Source of the DNA: a virus
Direction: 5' to 3' (one strand)
DNA: 35,799 bases
Virus record (IMG/VR): IMGVR_UViG_3300030116_000338
Span: 1 to 35,799 of that record
Positions 5,453-12,657 of the stretch are shown here, in pieces. Position 1 is the first letter of the stretch. Each line of letters starts with the position of its first letter. Made by a program: the position numbers and the translations under genes. The notes under the pieces were generated by a model, which was given only the letters and a program-made list of their open reading frames with translations, had not been told where the DNA came from and did no database searches.

Positions 5453-7080
5453 TTTACCTTGACTTGGAAGCCGACGGTTTGAACCCTACGCGCATCTGGT
5501 GTGTCGTGACACGGGAAAACGGAGTAAACACTGTACATAAGGACCCAGACACCCTCTGTAAGGCTCTAGAAGGCTCTGTGAGCGTCGTAGGCCACAACCT
5601 GATAGGTTACGACCTCCCAGTGCTAAAACGTCTCTGGGGCGTTTCTGTGGCCCCTGAGCGCATAGTGGATACTTTGGTGTTGTCACGCTTGTATGACCCA
5701 AGTCGTGCCGGTGGACACTCCCTGAAGGTCTGGGGTGAGCTTCTGGGCTTCCCCAAAGGTGACCACGACGACTGGTCCTGCCTATCTACTGCTATGATTG
5801 AGTACTGTGAGCGTGACACAGAGGTCACAGAGGCCGTACACAAGCAGTTAGTTAGGGACATGGCAGGGTTCGACCAGCGGTCCATCGACTTGGAACACAA
5901 AGTGCAGTACGCTGTACAACAACAGGAGAGAAACGGATGGTTACTTGACCAAGAGTTAGCTCATGACCTTTTAGCAACATTTAAGGAGAGAATGAATGAA
6001 ATTGAAGAGGAATTACAGGAGAAGTTCCCCCCTATCATACATCAAAGGTGGTCTGAAAAGACAGGCAAACGCCTTAAGGATAGAGTCGAGATATTCAATG
6101 TTGGTTCTAGACAGCAAATTGCGAGGCGCTTATCGACGCTTGGTGTTGTCTTTCAGAAAGTTACGGAGAAAGGGAATCCCATTGTTGACGAGGCTGTACT
6201 AGACACCATTGACCTGCCAGAGGCTAGGTCCATTAGTGAGTACTTGATGCTACAAAAGAGATACGCACAGGTCCACTCATGGCTAGAACATGTGCAGGAC
6301 GACGGAAGAGTTCATGGCCGTGTCATTAGCAACGGTGCAGTCACTGGACGCATGACCCACCAGAGTCCCAACATGGCTCAGGTCCCAGCAAGCCACAGCC
6401 CCTACGGGCATGAGTGTCGCTCCTGCTGGACTGTACCTAAAGGGAAGGCTTTGGTTGGCTTCGACGCTTCTGGGTTGGAACTTAGAATGCTGGCACATTA
6501 CATGGACGATAAGGAGTTTACCAATGTCCTCCTCACCGAAGATATACACACAAGAAATCAACTGGCTGCGGGGCTGGAAACAAGACCTCAAGCTAAGACT
6601 TTCATCTACGCTTTCCTCTACGGAGCAGGAGATGCAAAAATTGGAACCATCGTTGGAGGAAGCGCAAAGGACGGCGCAGATCTTAAACGACGATTTCTAT
6701 CAAATACACCTTCTCTTGAAAGTCTACGAGACCGCGTTGCTAGAGCATCTGGGCGAGGCTATCTCACAGGACTTGACGGACGTAGACTTAGAGTTCGATC
6801 TGAACATGCTGCACTGAATACACTACTTCAGGCGGCAGGGGCTATCGTGATGAAGCAAGCTCTGGTTACTTTGGACGACTACGCACGACAGTGGAAACTT
6901 GACTATAAATTCATAGGTAACATACATGACGAAGTACAATCGGAGGTGGCTGCAGACCAAGCAGAGAAGTATGGTTGGCTCGCAGTGGAGTGCCTCAAGG
7001 CGGCAGGCGTGGAGTTCAACCTCCGATGTCCCCTTGACGGAGAATACAAAGTTGGAACAACGTGGGCAGAGACCCACTGA
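5449..7080 (+). CDS. Family A DNA polymerase (T7-like)
   Basis: A 543-residue replicative polymerase with an intact 3'-5' exonuclease domain. Exo I has D5 and E7, the same positions as in T7; Exo II is GHNLIGYDLPVL; Exo III is YCERDTEV. Polymerase motif A is GFDASGLELR (D339), motif B has R379, K383 and Y387, and motif C is HDE (D494). Y387 corresponds to T7 Tyr526 (position 762 in E. coli Pol I numbering). It is about 160 residues shorter than T7 gp5, so the thioredoxin-binding insert is probably reduced or absent. The start must be TTG 5449: no ATG or GTG lies between the upstream in-frame stop at 5425 and Exo I. Confidence 0.96.
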   Translation: MIYLDLEADGLNPTRIWCVVTRENGVNTVHKDPDTLCKALEGSVSVVGHNLIGYDLPVLKRLWGVSVAPERIVDTLVLSRLYDPSRAGGHSLKVWGELLGFPKGDHDDWSCLSTAMIEYCERDTEVTEAVHKQLVRDMAGFDQRSIDLEHKVQYAVQQQERNGWLLDQELAHDLLATFKERMNEIEEELQEKFPPIIHQRWSEKTGKRLKDRVEIFNVGSRQQIARRLSTLGVVFQKVTEKGNPIVDEAVLDTIDLPEARSISEYLMLQKRYAQVHSWLEHVQDDGRVHGRVISNGAVTGRMTHQSPNMAQVPASHSPYGHECRSCWTVPKGKALVGFDASGLELRMLAHYMDDKEFTNVLLTEDIHTRNQLAAGLETRPQAKTFIYAFLYGAGDAKIGTIVGGSAKDGADLKRRFLSNTPSLESLRDRVARASGRGYLTGLDGRRLRVRSEHAALNTLLQAAGAIVMKQALVTLDDYARQWKLDYKFIGNIHDEVQSEVAADQAEKYGWLAVECLKAAGVEFNLRCPLDGEYKVGTTWAETH

Positions 7081-7089
7081 GGCAGACGT

Positions 7090-7956
7090 ATGAAAAGCGT
7101 GTACACATTGGTAGACGACATCTACAAACTAATGGAGACGAAAGAAGTAGCAGAAGGCGTGGACCTAGAGTCTGCTATTGATCTCTTCGGCGAAAACGTC
7201 AAGGACCTCATGCGTAAGGAGTTTGGTGAGAAGCGAAGCGACAACCGCAAGCTACGTATGTCCAACATTGGGCGCGAGGACAGGTATCTCTGGAACGTCT
7301 ACAATGACGTAGAGAAGTCTGACGACATACAAGGTCACACCTATGTCAAGTTCCTCTACGGTCACCTCATTGAGGAGATGCTCCTGTTCCTAACTAGAGC
7401 CGCAGGTCATGAGGTAACCGATGAACAGAAAAAGTGTGAAGTTAACGGCATTACAGGTTCGATGGACTGTAAAATCAACGGTATTGTTACTGACGTTAAG
7501 AGTGTGTCAACTTATGGGTTTAGGAAATTCAAAGATGGTACACTGGCTTATGACGACCCATTTGGCTACGTGGCTCAAATTAAAGGATACGCATATTCAG
7601 AAGGTGCTTCTAAATTTGGATGGTTAGCCATGGACAAGCAGAACGGTCACTTGACGTACCTCCTGTACGATCAGGACGACACTCAGGCTCCTGTCTATGA
7701 TCTCATTAGCTATGACATACGGGAGCGCATTGACCACGTAAAAAAGCTAGTGGAGCATCCAACCCCGCCCGACGTATGCTACGGCACTATCGACGATGGA
7801 AAGAGTGGGAACCAGAAACTCGCCGTCGGATGCTCCTACTGTTCCTACAAAAAGGTATGTTGGCCTACCGTTCGCGCCTTCGCCTACTCCTCAGGTCCAA
7901 GATATTTAACGGAGGTTATCAATGAGCCGAAGGTCCCAGAGATCACGCTTTCGTAG
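7090..7956 (+). CDS. PD-(D/E)XK exonuclease with putative Fe-S cysteines
   Basis: A 288-residue nuclease of the RecB/Cas4-like type. Core residues in order are H92 in YGHLIEE, D126 in GSMDCK, D135 and K137 in TDVKS, and the Q-x3-Y motif in AQIKGYAY. Near the C-terminus C248, C251 and C257 form C-x2-C-x5-C, the spacing seen in iron-sulfur nucleases such as AddB, with C230 or an upstream cysteine as possible fourth ligand. In T7-like phages an exonuclease in this position degrades host DNA and processes phage intermediates. It starts ten bases after the polymerase stop and overlaps the endonuclease gene by 35 bases. The nuclease fold is well supported; Fe-S binding is inferred. Confidence 0.85.
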   Translation: MKSVYTLVDDIYKLMETKEVAEGVDLESAIDLFGENVKDLMRKEFGEKRSDNRKLRMSNIGREDRYLWNVYNDVEKSDDIQGHTYVKFLYGHLIEEMLLFLTRAAGHEVTDEQKKCEVNGITGSMDCKINGIVTDVKSVSTYGFRKFKDGTLAYDDPFGYVAQIKGYAYSEGASKFGWLAMDKQNGHLTYLLYDQDDTQAPVYDLISYDIRERIDHVKKLVEHPTPPDVCYGTIDDGKSGNQKLAVGCSYCSYKKVCWPTVRAFAYSSGPRYLTEVINEPKVPEITLS

Positions 7957-8311
7957 CACATTTGAAGAAGACGTTTCTAAATTACTAAAAGGTTTTGACT
8001 ATGAACCCTTCACCGTCCCCTACACTATTCAGCGCAGTTATCGTCCTGATTTTGTTCACAGCGCCTCTGGTGTTCTCGTGGAATGTAAGGGGTACTTTAG
8101 AGACGGAGACACCAAGAAGTACACCAGTATCAGAGATAGTCTGCCAGCAGGACAAGAGCTAGTGTTTGTCCTCATGCAGCCCAACAAAAGGATACGCAAG
8201 GGGGCTAAAATGACTATGTCAGAATGGTGTGACAAAGAGGGAATATTGTGGTATACTATAGAGACACTACAGGAGTTGATTGACCATGTCGCTAACACTA
8301 GAGGAAGTTAA
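7922..8311 (+). CDS. Endonuclease I, Holliday-junction resolvase (T7 gp3-like)
   Basis: A 129-residue protein aligning by eye with T7 endonuclease I (149 residues). The catalytic set E20, D55, E65 and K67 of T7 corresponds to E15 (in FRSTFEEDVSK), D43 (in RPDF), and E54 and K56 (in VECKG). The family cuts branched DNA and helps break down host DNA and resolve replication intermediates before packaging. ggagg six bases before ATG 7922 fixes the start, which lies inside the exonuclease gene. The tail overlaps the next small gene, and a promoter lies within its 3' part. Confidence 0.92.
   Translation: MSRRSQRSRFRSTFEEDVSKLLKGFDYEPFTVPYTIQRSYRPDFVHSASGVLVECKGYFRDGDTKKYTSIRDSLPAGQELVFVLMQPNKRIRKGAKMTMSEWCDKEGILWYTIETLQELIDHVANTRGS
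8229..8257 (+). promoter_or_regulatory. Sigma70 promoter inside the endonuclease gene
   Basis: GTGACA at 8229-8234, a 17-base spacer and TATACT at 8252-8257, preceded by TGG as an extended -10. It would start transcription about 20-25 bases before the gene at 8286 and serve the DUF3310, lipoprotein and ribonucleotide reductase genes. It lies within coding sequence, so its function needs a transcript start. Confidence 0.7.
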
Positions 8312-8462
8312 GGAACGCCTCTTGAAAACCTTTGACCCAGACGACCTACTGGAGGCCCTACAGATAACCTCAGAGCAGATACTGGAAAGGTTTGAGGACA
8401 AGCTAATCAACAGACTGGATGTGTTTGAACAAGAGCTAGAGGAGGAAGAGAATGAGTATTGA
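8286..8462 (+). CDS. Small acidic helical protein (58 aa)
   Basis: A 58-residue, strongly acidic protein that looks entirely helical (LEEVKERLLKTFDPDDLLEA, then a heptad-like stretch ending EQELEEEENEY). aggag at 8271-8275 supports ATG 8286, and a TTG six bases earlier is less likely. It overlaps the endonuclease end and the DUF3310 start. A protein-protein contact role is plausible, but I do not recognise the family. Confidence 0.6.
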   Translation: MSLTLEEVKERLLKTFDPDDLLEALQITSEQILERFEDKLINRLDVFEQELEEEENEY

Positions 8463-8748
8463 TGACGCGACTCCCGAAGAGTGGGACACAGTTAGAGCAT
8501 TGAACAACCTGTCCATTAGGAAGCCGAAGCAGGTAGACCCTGTGGAGCAACCTGACCACTACAACAAGGGAGCAATCGAAGCCATTGAAGCAATCAAAGC
8601 GTCCATGCCAGCGAACGAGTTTAACGGTTATCTTAAGGGCAACGCACTAAAGTACCTCTGGCGCTATGACTACAAGGGTAAGCCCGTGGAGGACCTACGC
8701 AAGTGCCGTTGGTACATCGACAGGCTTATTAAGGAGATAAACCAGTGA
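8452..8748 (+). CDS. DUF3310-family protein
   Basis: A 98-residue protein with the pattern of DUF3310, a phage family sometimes labelled nucleotide kinase. The signature is in the second half: PDHYNKGAIEAIEAI, then GYLKGNALKYLWRYDYKG, then DLRKCRWYIDRLI. The family is widespread in tailed phages next to nucleotide and replication genes, with no firmly established activity. Here it lies two genes before a ribonucleotide reductase, which fits a link to nucleotide supply. It starts inside the preceding gene and its stop shares GTGA with the lipoprotein gene. Confidence 0.85.
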   Translation: MSIDDATPEEWDTVRALNNLSIRKPKQVDPVEQPDHYNKGAIEAIEAIKASMPANEFNGYLKGNALKYLWRYDYKGKPVEDLRKCRWYIDRLIKEINQ

Positions 8749-8942
8749 AACGACTACTTCTGCTGCTTTTTCTGTCTGGCTGTGTGACTGAGCCTGACAC
8801 AAGGGTCTGTGCTGACTACGGTTCGTACACGTTTGTAAAAGAAAAGTGTATACCTATGTACGGTGCTTTGATTTGTGCAGACGAAGAAGTAACAAAAGTG
8901 TTTTGCAAAAGATATTTTGAAGACGAAGAAAAGGAAGATTAA
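8745..8942 (+). CDS. Small cysteine-rich lipoprotein
   Basis: A 65-residue protein with a lipoprotein signal: basic start, leucine run, and lipobox LSGC with C13 as the lipidated residue. Four further cysteines (22, 35, 44, 54) could form two disulfides in the periplasm. It starts at GTG in a GTGA overlap with the DUF3310 gene and ends in the TAATG of nrdJ. Phage lipoproteins are known both as outer spanins and as superinfection blockers. Early position and lack of a proline-rich segment argue against a spanin, so exclusion of other phages is the better guess. This remains inference. Confidence 0.75.
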   Translation: MKRLLLLLFLSGCVTEPDTRVCADYGSYTFVKEKCIPMYGALICADEEVTKVFCKRYFEDEEKED

Positions 8943-10813
8943 TGGACGCATATCAACAATACATTCACAAGTCACGGTACGCTCGTTACCTGCCAGAGGA
9001 ACAGCGACGGGAGACTTGGGAAGAAACAGTAAACCGATACCTAAACTACTGGTGTGACCGTGTAGAACTTAATGAGTTTGATCAAGCAGAGATCTTTCAG
9101 TCTATCCACGAGTTAGACGTAATGCCCTCCATGCGGGCACTTATGACTGCAGGAGAAGCTCTAGACCGTGACAATGTCGCTGGGTTTAACTGCTCCTACT
9201 TACCTATCGACCACCCCAAAGCGTTTGACGAAATGATGTACGTCCTGATGTGCGGTACAGGCGTAGGCTTCAGCGTTGAACGTCAGTACGTATCAAAGCT
9301 ACCTGAAGTAGCGGAGGACTTTCATGACACCGATACCGTTATACACGTCGCCGACTCTAAGATTGGCTGGGCTAAAGCCTACAGAGAACTTATTAGCTTG
9401 TTGTATTCGGGTCAGCTTCCAAAGTGGGACGTATCTGGAGTACGACCTGCAGGGGCAACCCTTAAAACTTTCGGAGGTAGAGCGTCTGGTCCAGAACCTC
9501 TTGTCGATCTCTTTAAATTTACCACCGAAGTCTTTCGGGAGGCTGCTGGACGTAAGCTCTCTTCCATTGAGTGCCACGATCTCTGCTGTAAGATTGCACA
9601 GATCGTTGTCGTCGGGGGAGTTCGCAGGTCCGCTCTCATCAGTCTGTCTAACCTCACTGACGATAGACTCCGACGATGTAAGTCAGGCCAATGGTGGCAA
9701 GACAATCCTCAGCGCGGTCTAGCCAACAATAGCGCGTGTTACACAGAGAAGCCAGACTTTGAGGCGTTTTTAAATGAGTGGAAAAGTTTATATGAGTCCC
9801 GCTCCGGAGAACGAGGTATGTTCTCTAGAGTCGCAAGTCAAAAGCAAGCTGCAAAGAACGAGCGACGAGATGCTACCTATGATTTTGGAACTAATCCATG
9901 TAGCGAGATCATCCTCCGACCCTATCAGTTCTGTAATCTATCAGAAGTTGTTGTCAGGGCAACCGATGACCTTTCAGACCTCAAACGAAAAGTACGTGTT
10001 GCGGCTATCCTTGGGACTCTTCAGGCTACCCTGACAGACTTCCGCTACTTACGCAAAGTATGGCAGAACAACACAGAGGAAGAGGCTTTGTTGGGCGTGA
10101 GCCTTACAGGTATCATGGACCACCCTGTGCTGTCAGGAAGAGGAGACAAAGATGAATTACGAGACTGGCTGGAAACGCTTAAAGGAGAGTGTGTTTCTAC
10201 TAATGCTATTTGGGCTGACAGGCTTGGCATCAATCGTAGCACTGCTATTACTGCTGTTAAGCCCTCTGGTACTGTTAGTCAGCTGGTTGATAGCGCTTCG
10301 GGGATACATCCAAGGTATTCGGAGCAGTACATCCGACGGGTCAGAGCAGATGCAAGAGACCCCCTCTGTCAAGTCTTAGAGGCCGCAGGAGTGCCCGTAG
10401 AGGACGACGTAATGTCGCCCACTACCAAGGTATTCTCCTTCCCTATAAAATCCCCTGAGGGAGCCGTGGTAGCCTCTGAGATGGGTGCAATGGAACAACT
10501 TGAGCTATGGGAGATTTATCAGGATCACTGGTGTGAACACAAGCCGTCCATGACGTGTTACTACCGTGACGATGAGTTTCTTGAGGTAGGCCAATGGTTG
10601 TACAACAAGTTCGACAAGATAAGTGGAGTCTCGTTCCTCCCTTATTCCGAACATACGTACCAACAGGCCCCTTATGAACCCATAGACTTAGAGACCTATG
10701 AGAAGCTGAAGAAGGAGTTTCCTGAGTCCATCGACTGGACAATCTCAGAAGACTCCGACATGACAGAAGGGTCTCAACAGTTAGCCTGCACGGGCAACAA
10801 CTGTGAGTTGTAA
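8942..10813 (+). CDS. nrdJ: Adenosylcobalamin-dependent ribonucleotide reductase, class II
   Basis: A 623-residue monomeric-type class II reductase that makes deoxyribonucleotides from ribonucleotides using adenosylcobalamin. It follows Lactobacillus leichmannii RTPR (739 residues). C84 (in GFNCSYLP) matches C119. C320 in NPCSE, with N318 and E322, matches C408, and C331 matches C419, the thiyl-radical cysteine. The C-terminal pair C616/C621 (CTGNNC) matches C731/C736, which re-reduce the active site. The enzyme has no oxygen-dependent radical subunit but needs host cobalamin. It ends a short co-directional cassette and is followed by a terminator. Such reductases mark marine podoviruses of the Cobavirus kind. 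Confidence 0.96.
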   Translation: MDAYQQYIHKSRYARYLPEEQRRETWEETVNRYLNYWCDRVELNEFDQAEIFQSIHELDVMPSMRALMTAGEALDRDNVAGFNCSYLPIDHPKAFDEMMYVLMCGTGVGFSVERQYVSKLPEVAEDFHDTDTVIHVADSKIGWAKAYRELISLLYSGQLPKWDVSGVRPAGATLKTFGGRASGPEPLVDLFKFTTEVFREAAGRKLSSIECHDLCCKIAQIVVVGGVRRSALISLSNLTDDRLRRCKSGQWWQDNPQRGLANNSACYTEKPDFEAFLNEWKSLYESRSGERGMFSRVASQKQAAKNERRDATYDFGTNPCSEIILRPYQFCNLSEVVVRATDDLSDLKRKVRVAAILGTLQATLTDFRYLRKVWQNNTEEEALLGVSLTGIMDHPVLSGRGDKDELRDWLETLKGECVSTNAIWADRLGINRSTAITAVKPSGTVSQLVDSASGIHPRYSEQYIRRVRADARDPLCQVLEAAGVPVEDDVMSPTTKVFSFPIKSPEGAVVASEMGAMEQLELWEIYQDHWCEHKPSMTCYYRDDEFLEVGQWLYNKFDKISGVSFLPYSEHTYQQAPYEPIDLETYEKLKKEFPESIDWTISEDSDMTEGSQQLACTGNNCEL

Positions 10814-10818
10814 CTTAC

Positions 10819-10837
10819 GGGGCTTCGGCCCCTTTTT
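10819..10837 (+). terminator. Rho-independent terminator after nrdJ
   Basis: GGGGC, a TTCG tetraloop and GCCCC form a five-pair hairpin at 10819-10832, followed by five T at 10833-10837. The UUCG loop closed by C-G is exceptionally stable. It acts on the plus strand only; the reverse strand has no T-run. Confidence 0.93.
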
Positions 10838-10852
10838 CAACAAGGCGTACAT

Positions 10853-10987
10853 ATGAATATCAAACGTGACATCGAGATCCGCATAAAGGTTCTTGAAAGC
10901 AAGTTAACTAAGTCCATACCTGCTGCTCGCAACAACGAGATACGTGGTGAGATCATGGGTCTAAAGTGGGTGCTAGAGCGTATCTAG
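10853..10987 (+). CDS. Small basic hypothetical protein after the terminator (44 aa)
   Basis: A 44-residue helical protein (NIKRDIEIRIKVLESKLTKS, later NNEIRGEIMGLKWVLERI). It begins 16 bases after the nrdJ terminator, with aagg upstream, so it needs read-through or another promoter. Its TAG stop and the stop of the convergent late gene overlap in CTAG at 10984-10987. Coding status rests on clean codons and its fit between the neighbours; function unknown. Confidence 0.55.
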   Translation: MNIKRDIEIRIKVLESKLTKSIPAARNNEIRGEIMGLKWVLERI

Positions 10988-12657
10988 CGCTCTTCTTCTC
11001 TAATCCGGTTCCCAGTAAGCATACCTGCACCAGTAGTTACTGCGGCGGTGTCTGCTATGTTTCTTGCAACTGTTGCTCTGTCTTTTGCGGTCACAGGCGC
11101 TTGATAGTCACGCATGACTCGACGCTGGTAAGCTAGTAGACTTTCTCTGGGTTCACGTTTGATTCCAGTACGCTTTTCCATTTCTCGTACTGCTTTCTCT
11201 TCCGTTTTACCTTCTGCTGTCTTTCTTTTCTTGGTCTTGATACCACCGCCTTGACCTATCTTGATCTTCTGAATCGGAGCGACGTTTAACAAGAAATTGC
11301 CGCCGGGAGGTGTAATGCCGAACATGTCGTGACCGTCGTGTACTAGCCCATAGAGGTCCTTGTTTTTGGTATCAACGACCACTACTTGACCTACCCCACC
11401 TAGCTCCTGTGCCTCTGAGATGTACCCTGTTTTAAGTCGAAGTACGCCGTCCTGTATCTCCTCAACTTGAGCAGGACGTACTTTCATCTTTGGCATCTTA
11501 GTTGTTTTTGCTTTCTCTACTGCCTCAAACACGGGCTTCTGGTTTTTGCCTCCAGACAAACCCCTTTGGCTTTTCTTCATGTAAGAGAGATAGCTCTTGA
11601 ACAGATCATAACCGTTTGTGCCTCTGAGATTTTCTGGCAAGAAGCGAGCAATCTTTGGTACGTTCTGAGTGTTGAACATGGTTGACAATTCAAGGATCTC
11701 TTTGTACTGCTCTTTGGTCAGTTCGTCTGTTTTATAGATAGCCTTCATGTCGTCAATTCTGGTTTGGTTTGACATGATACGGGAGGCCAGAGAAGATGTC
11801 TTACCAGAGAGGCCCACGGACTGCTCCCCTAGCGTACTAGAACCCGCCCTTGGGTTCCTAACGACAACCGTAGTTGGTTTACCACGGCCCATGACGTTTT
11901 GAGCCTGAATTACCGTCTCCATCATGTCGTCAGCTATTTCATCAGGTATGTCGAAATCTGAAGTCAAGCCTCTTTTGATTTCTAAAGGATTGTCGGAAGT
12001 AGTAGTCAGCCGTGTTTCAACCTGATTCAGTGGACTTATGTCTGAGAGAGTTTCGCCAAAATCACTTCTGTTCTCTTGTTGCGCCCTCATGTACACATTA
12101 GCTTGCATATTGCCTTGTGATATGTTAGGGTCGGCTTCTACAAATTCTTTGACTCTACGTTCGCCTGTGCCTTTGACTCTGGCATTTGCGGCGGCCTGAG
12201 GACTTAACATCTGTCTAGCCGCATCAGGCACAGCACCTAAAGATTCTTTACCAAAGACATACATCTGCCCTAAGGGGCTTCTTTGATAAAAACGGTCTAA
12301 GTAGGTAGGCACGTTTTCAACAACAGCGTTTAACGTACGACTAGCCAGCGGTCCTGCCTTGGCTAACAAACCAGCACCTACAATGTTTGCAGGGGTTCTT
12401 GCTTCGTTTAGAACAAAGTTAGGCACAGCCATAACGTCCATTGTTGTTGTTTCTGTAGGACCAAAAGCATTAGGCCCTCCTCGCATACGATCAACAACGA
12501 TTTCGTTAGAGTCTAAGACATCAGCACCGCCAACAGGACTAAACAAAGATCCTACGGCTTGCTTTAGATTTTCAGTACGCTGTTGTTCAGACCTGCGTTG
12601 TTCTTCGCTTCGACCTTCTCTTAAAGCCCTGTTTAACTCAAGGATATCACTGCTCAT
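10984..12657 (-). CDS. Putative internal virion / ejection protein (557 aa)
   Basis: The last gene of the late block, 557 residues. The frame opens at 12684, but ATG 12657, with ggag seven bases upstream, is the better start and overlaps the previous gene by 11 bases. The N-terminus is a charged helix (RALREGRSEEQRRSEQQRT). The rest is mixed, with a lysine-rich patch near the end (KTKKRKTAEGKTEEK). No catalytic motif or membrane helix is obvious. Podoviruses place their internal core (ejection) proteins at this point in the late order, so that role is inferred from position, size and composition. Confidence 0.6.
   Translation of the reverse strand: MSSDILELNRALREGRSEEQRRSEQQRTENLKQAVGSLFSPVGGADVLDSNEIVVDRMRGGPNAFGPTETTTMDVMAVPNFVLNEARTPANIVGAGLLAKAGPLASRTLNAVVENVPTYLDRFYQRSPLGQMYVFGKESLGAVPDAARQMLSPQAAANARVKGTGERRVKEFVEADPNISQGNMQANVYMRAQQENRSDFGETLSDISPLNQVETRLTTTSDNPLEIKRGLTSDFDIPDEIADDMMETVIQAQNVMGRGKPTTVVVRNPRAGSSTLGEQSVGLSGKTSSLASRIMSNQTRIDDMKAIYKTDELTKEQYKEILELSTMFNTQNVPKIARFLPENLRGTNGYDLFKSYLSYMKKSQRGLSGGKNQKPVFEAVEKAKTTKMPKMKVRPAQVEEIQDGVLRLKTGYISEAQELGGVGQVVVVDTKNKDLYGLVHDGHDMFGITPPGGNFLLNVAPIQKIKIGQGGGIKTKKRKTAEGKTEEKAVREMEKRTGIKREPRESLLAYQRRVMRDYQAPVTAKDRATVARNIADTAAVTTGAGMLTGNRIREEER

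Noticed and set aside
6410-6817. 135-codon frame inside the polymerase gene
   Set aside because: Shadow of polymerase motifs A and B in another frame.
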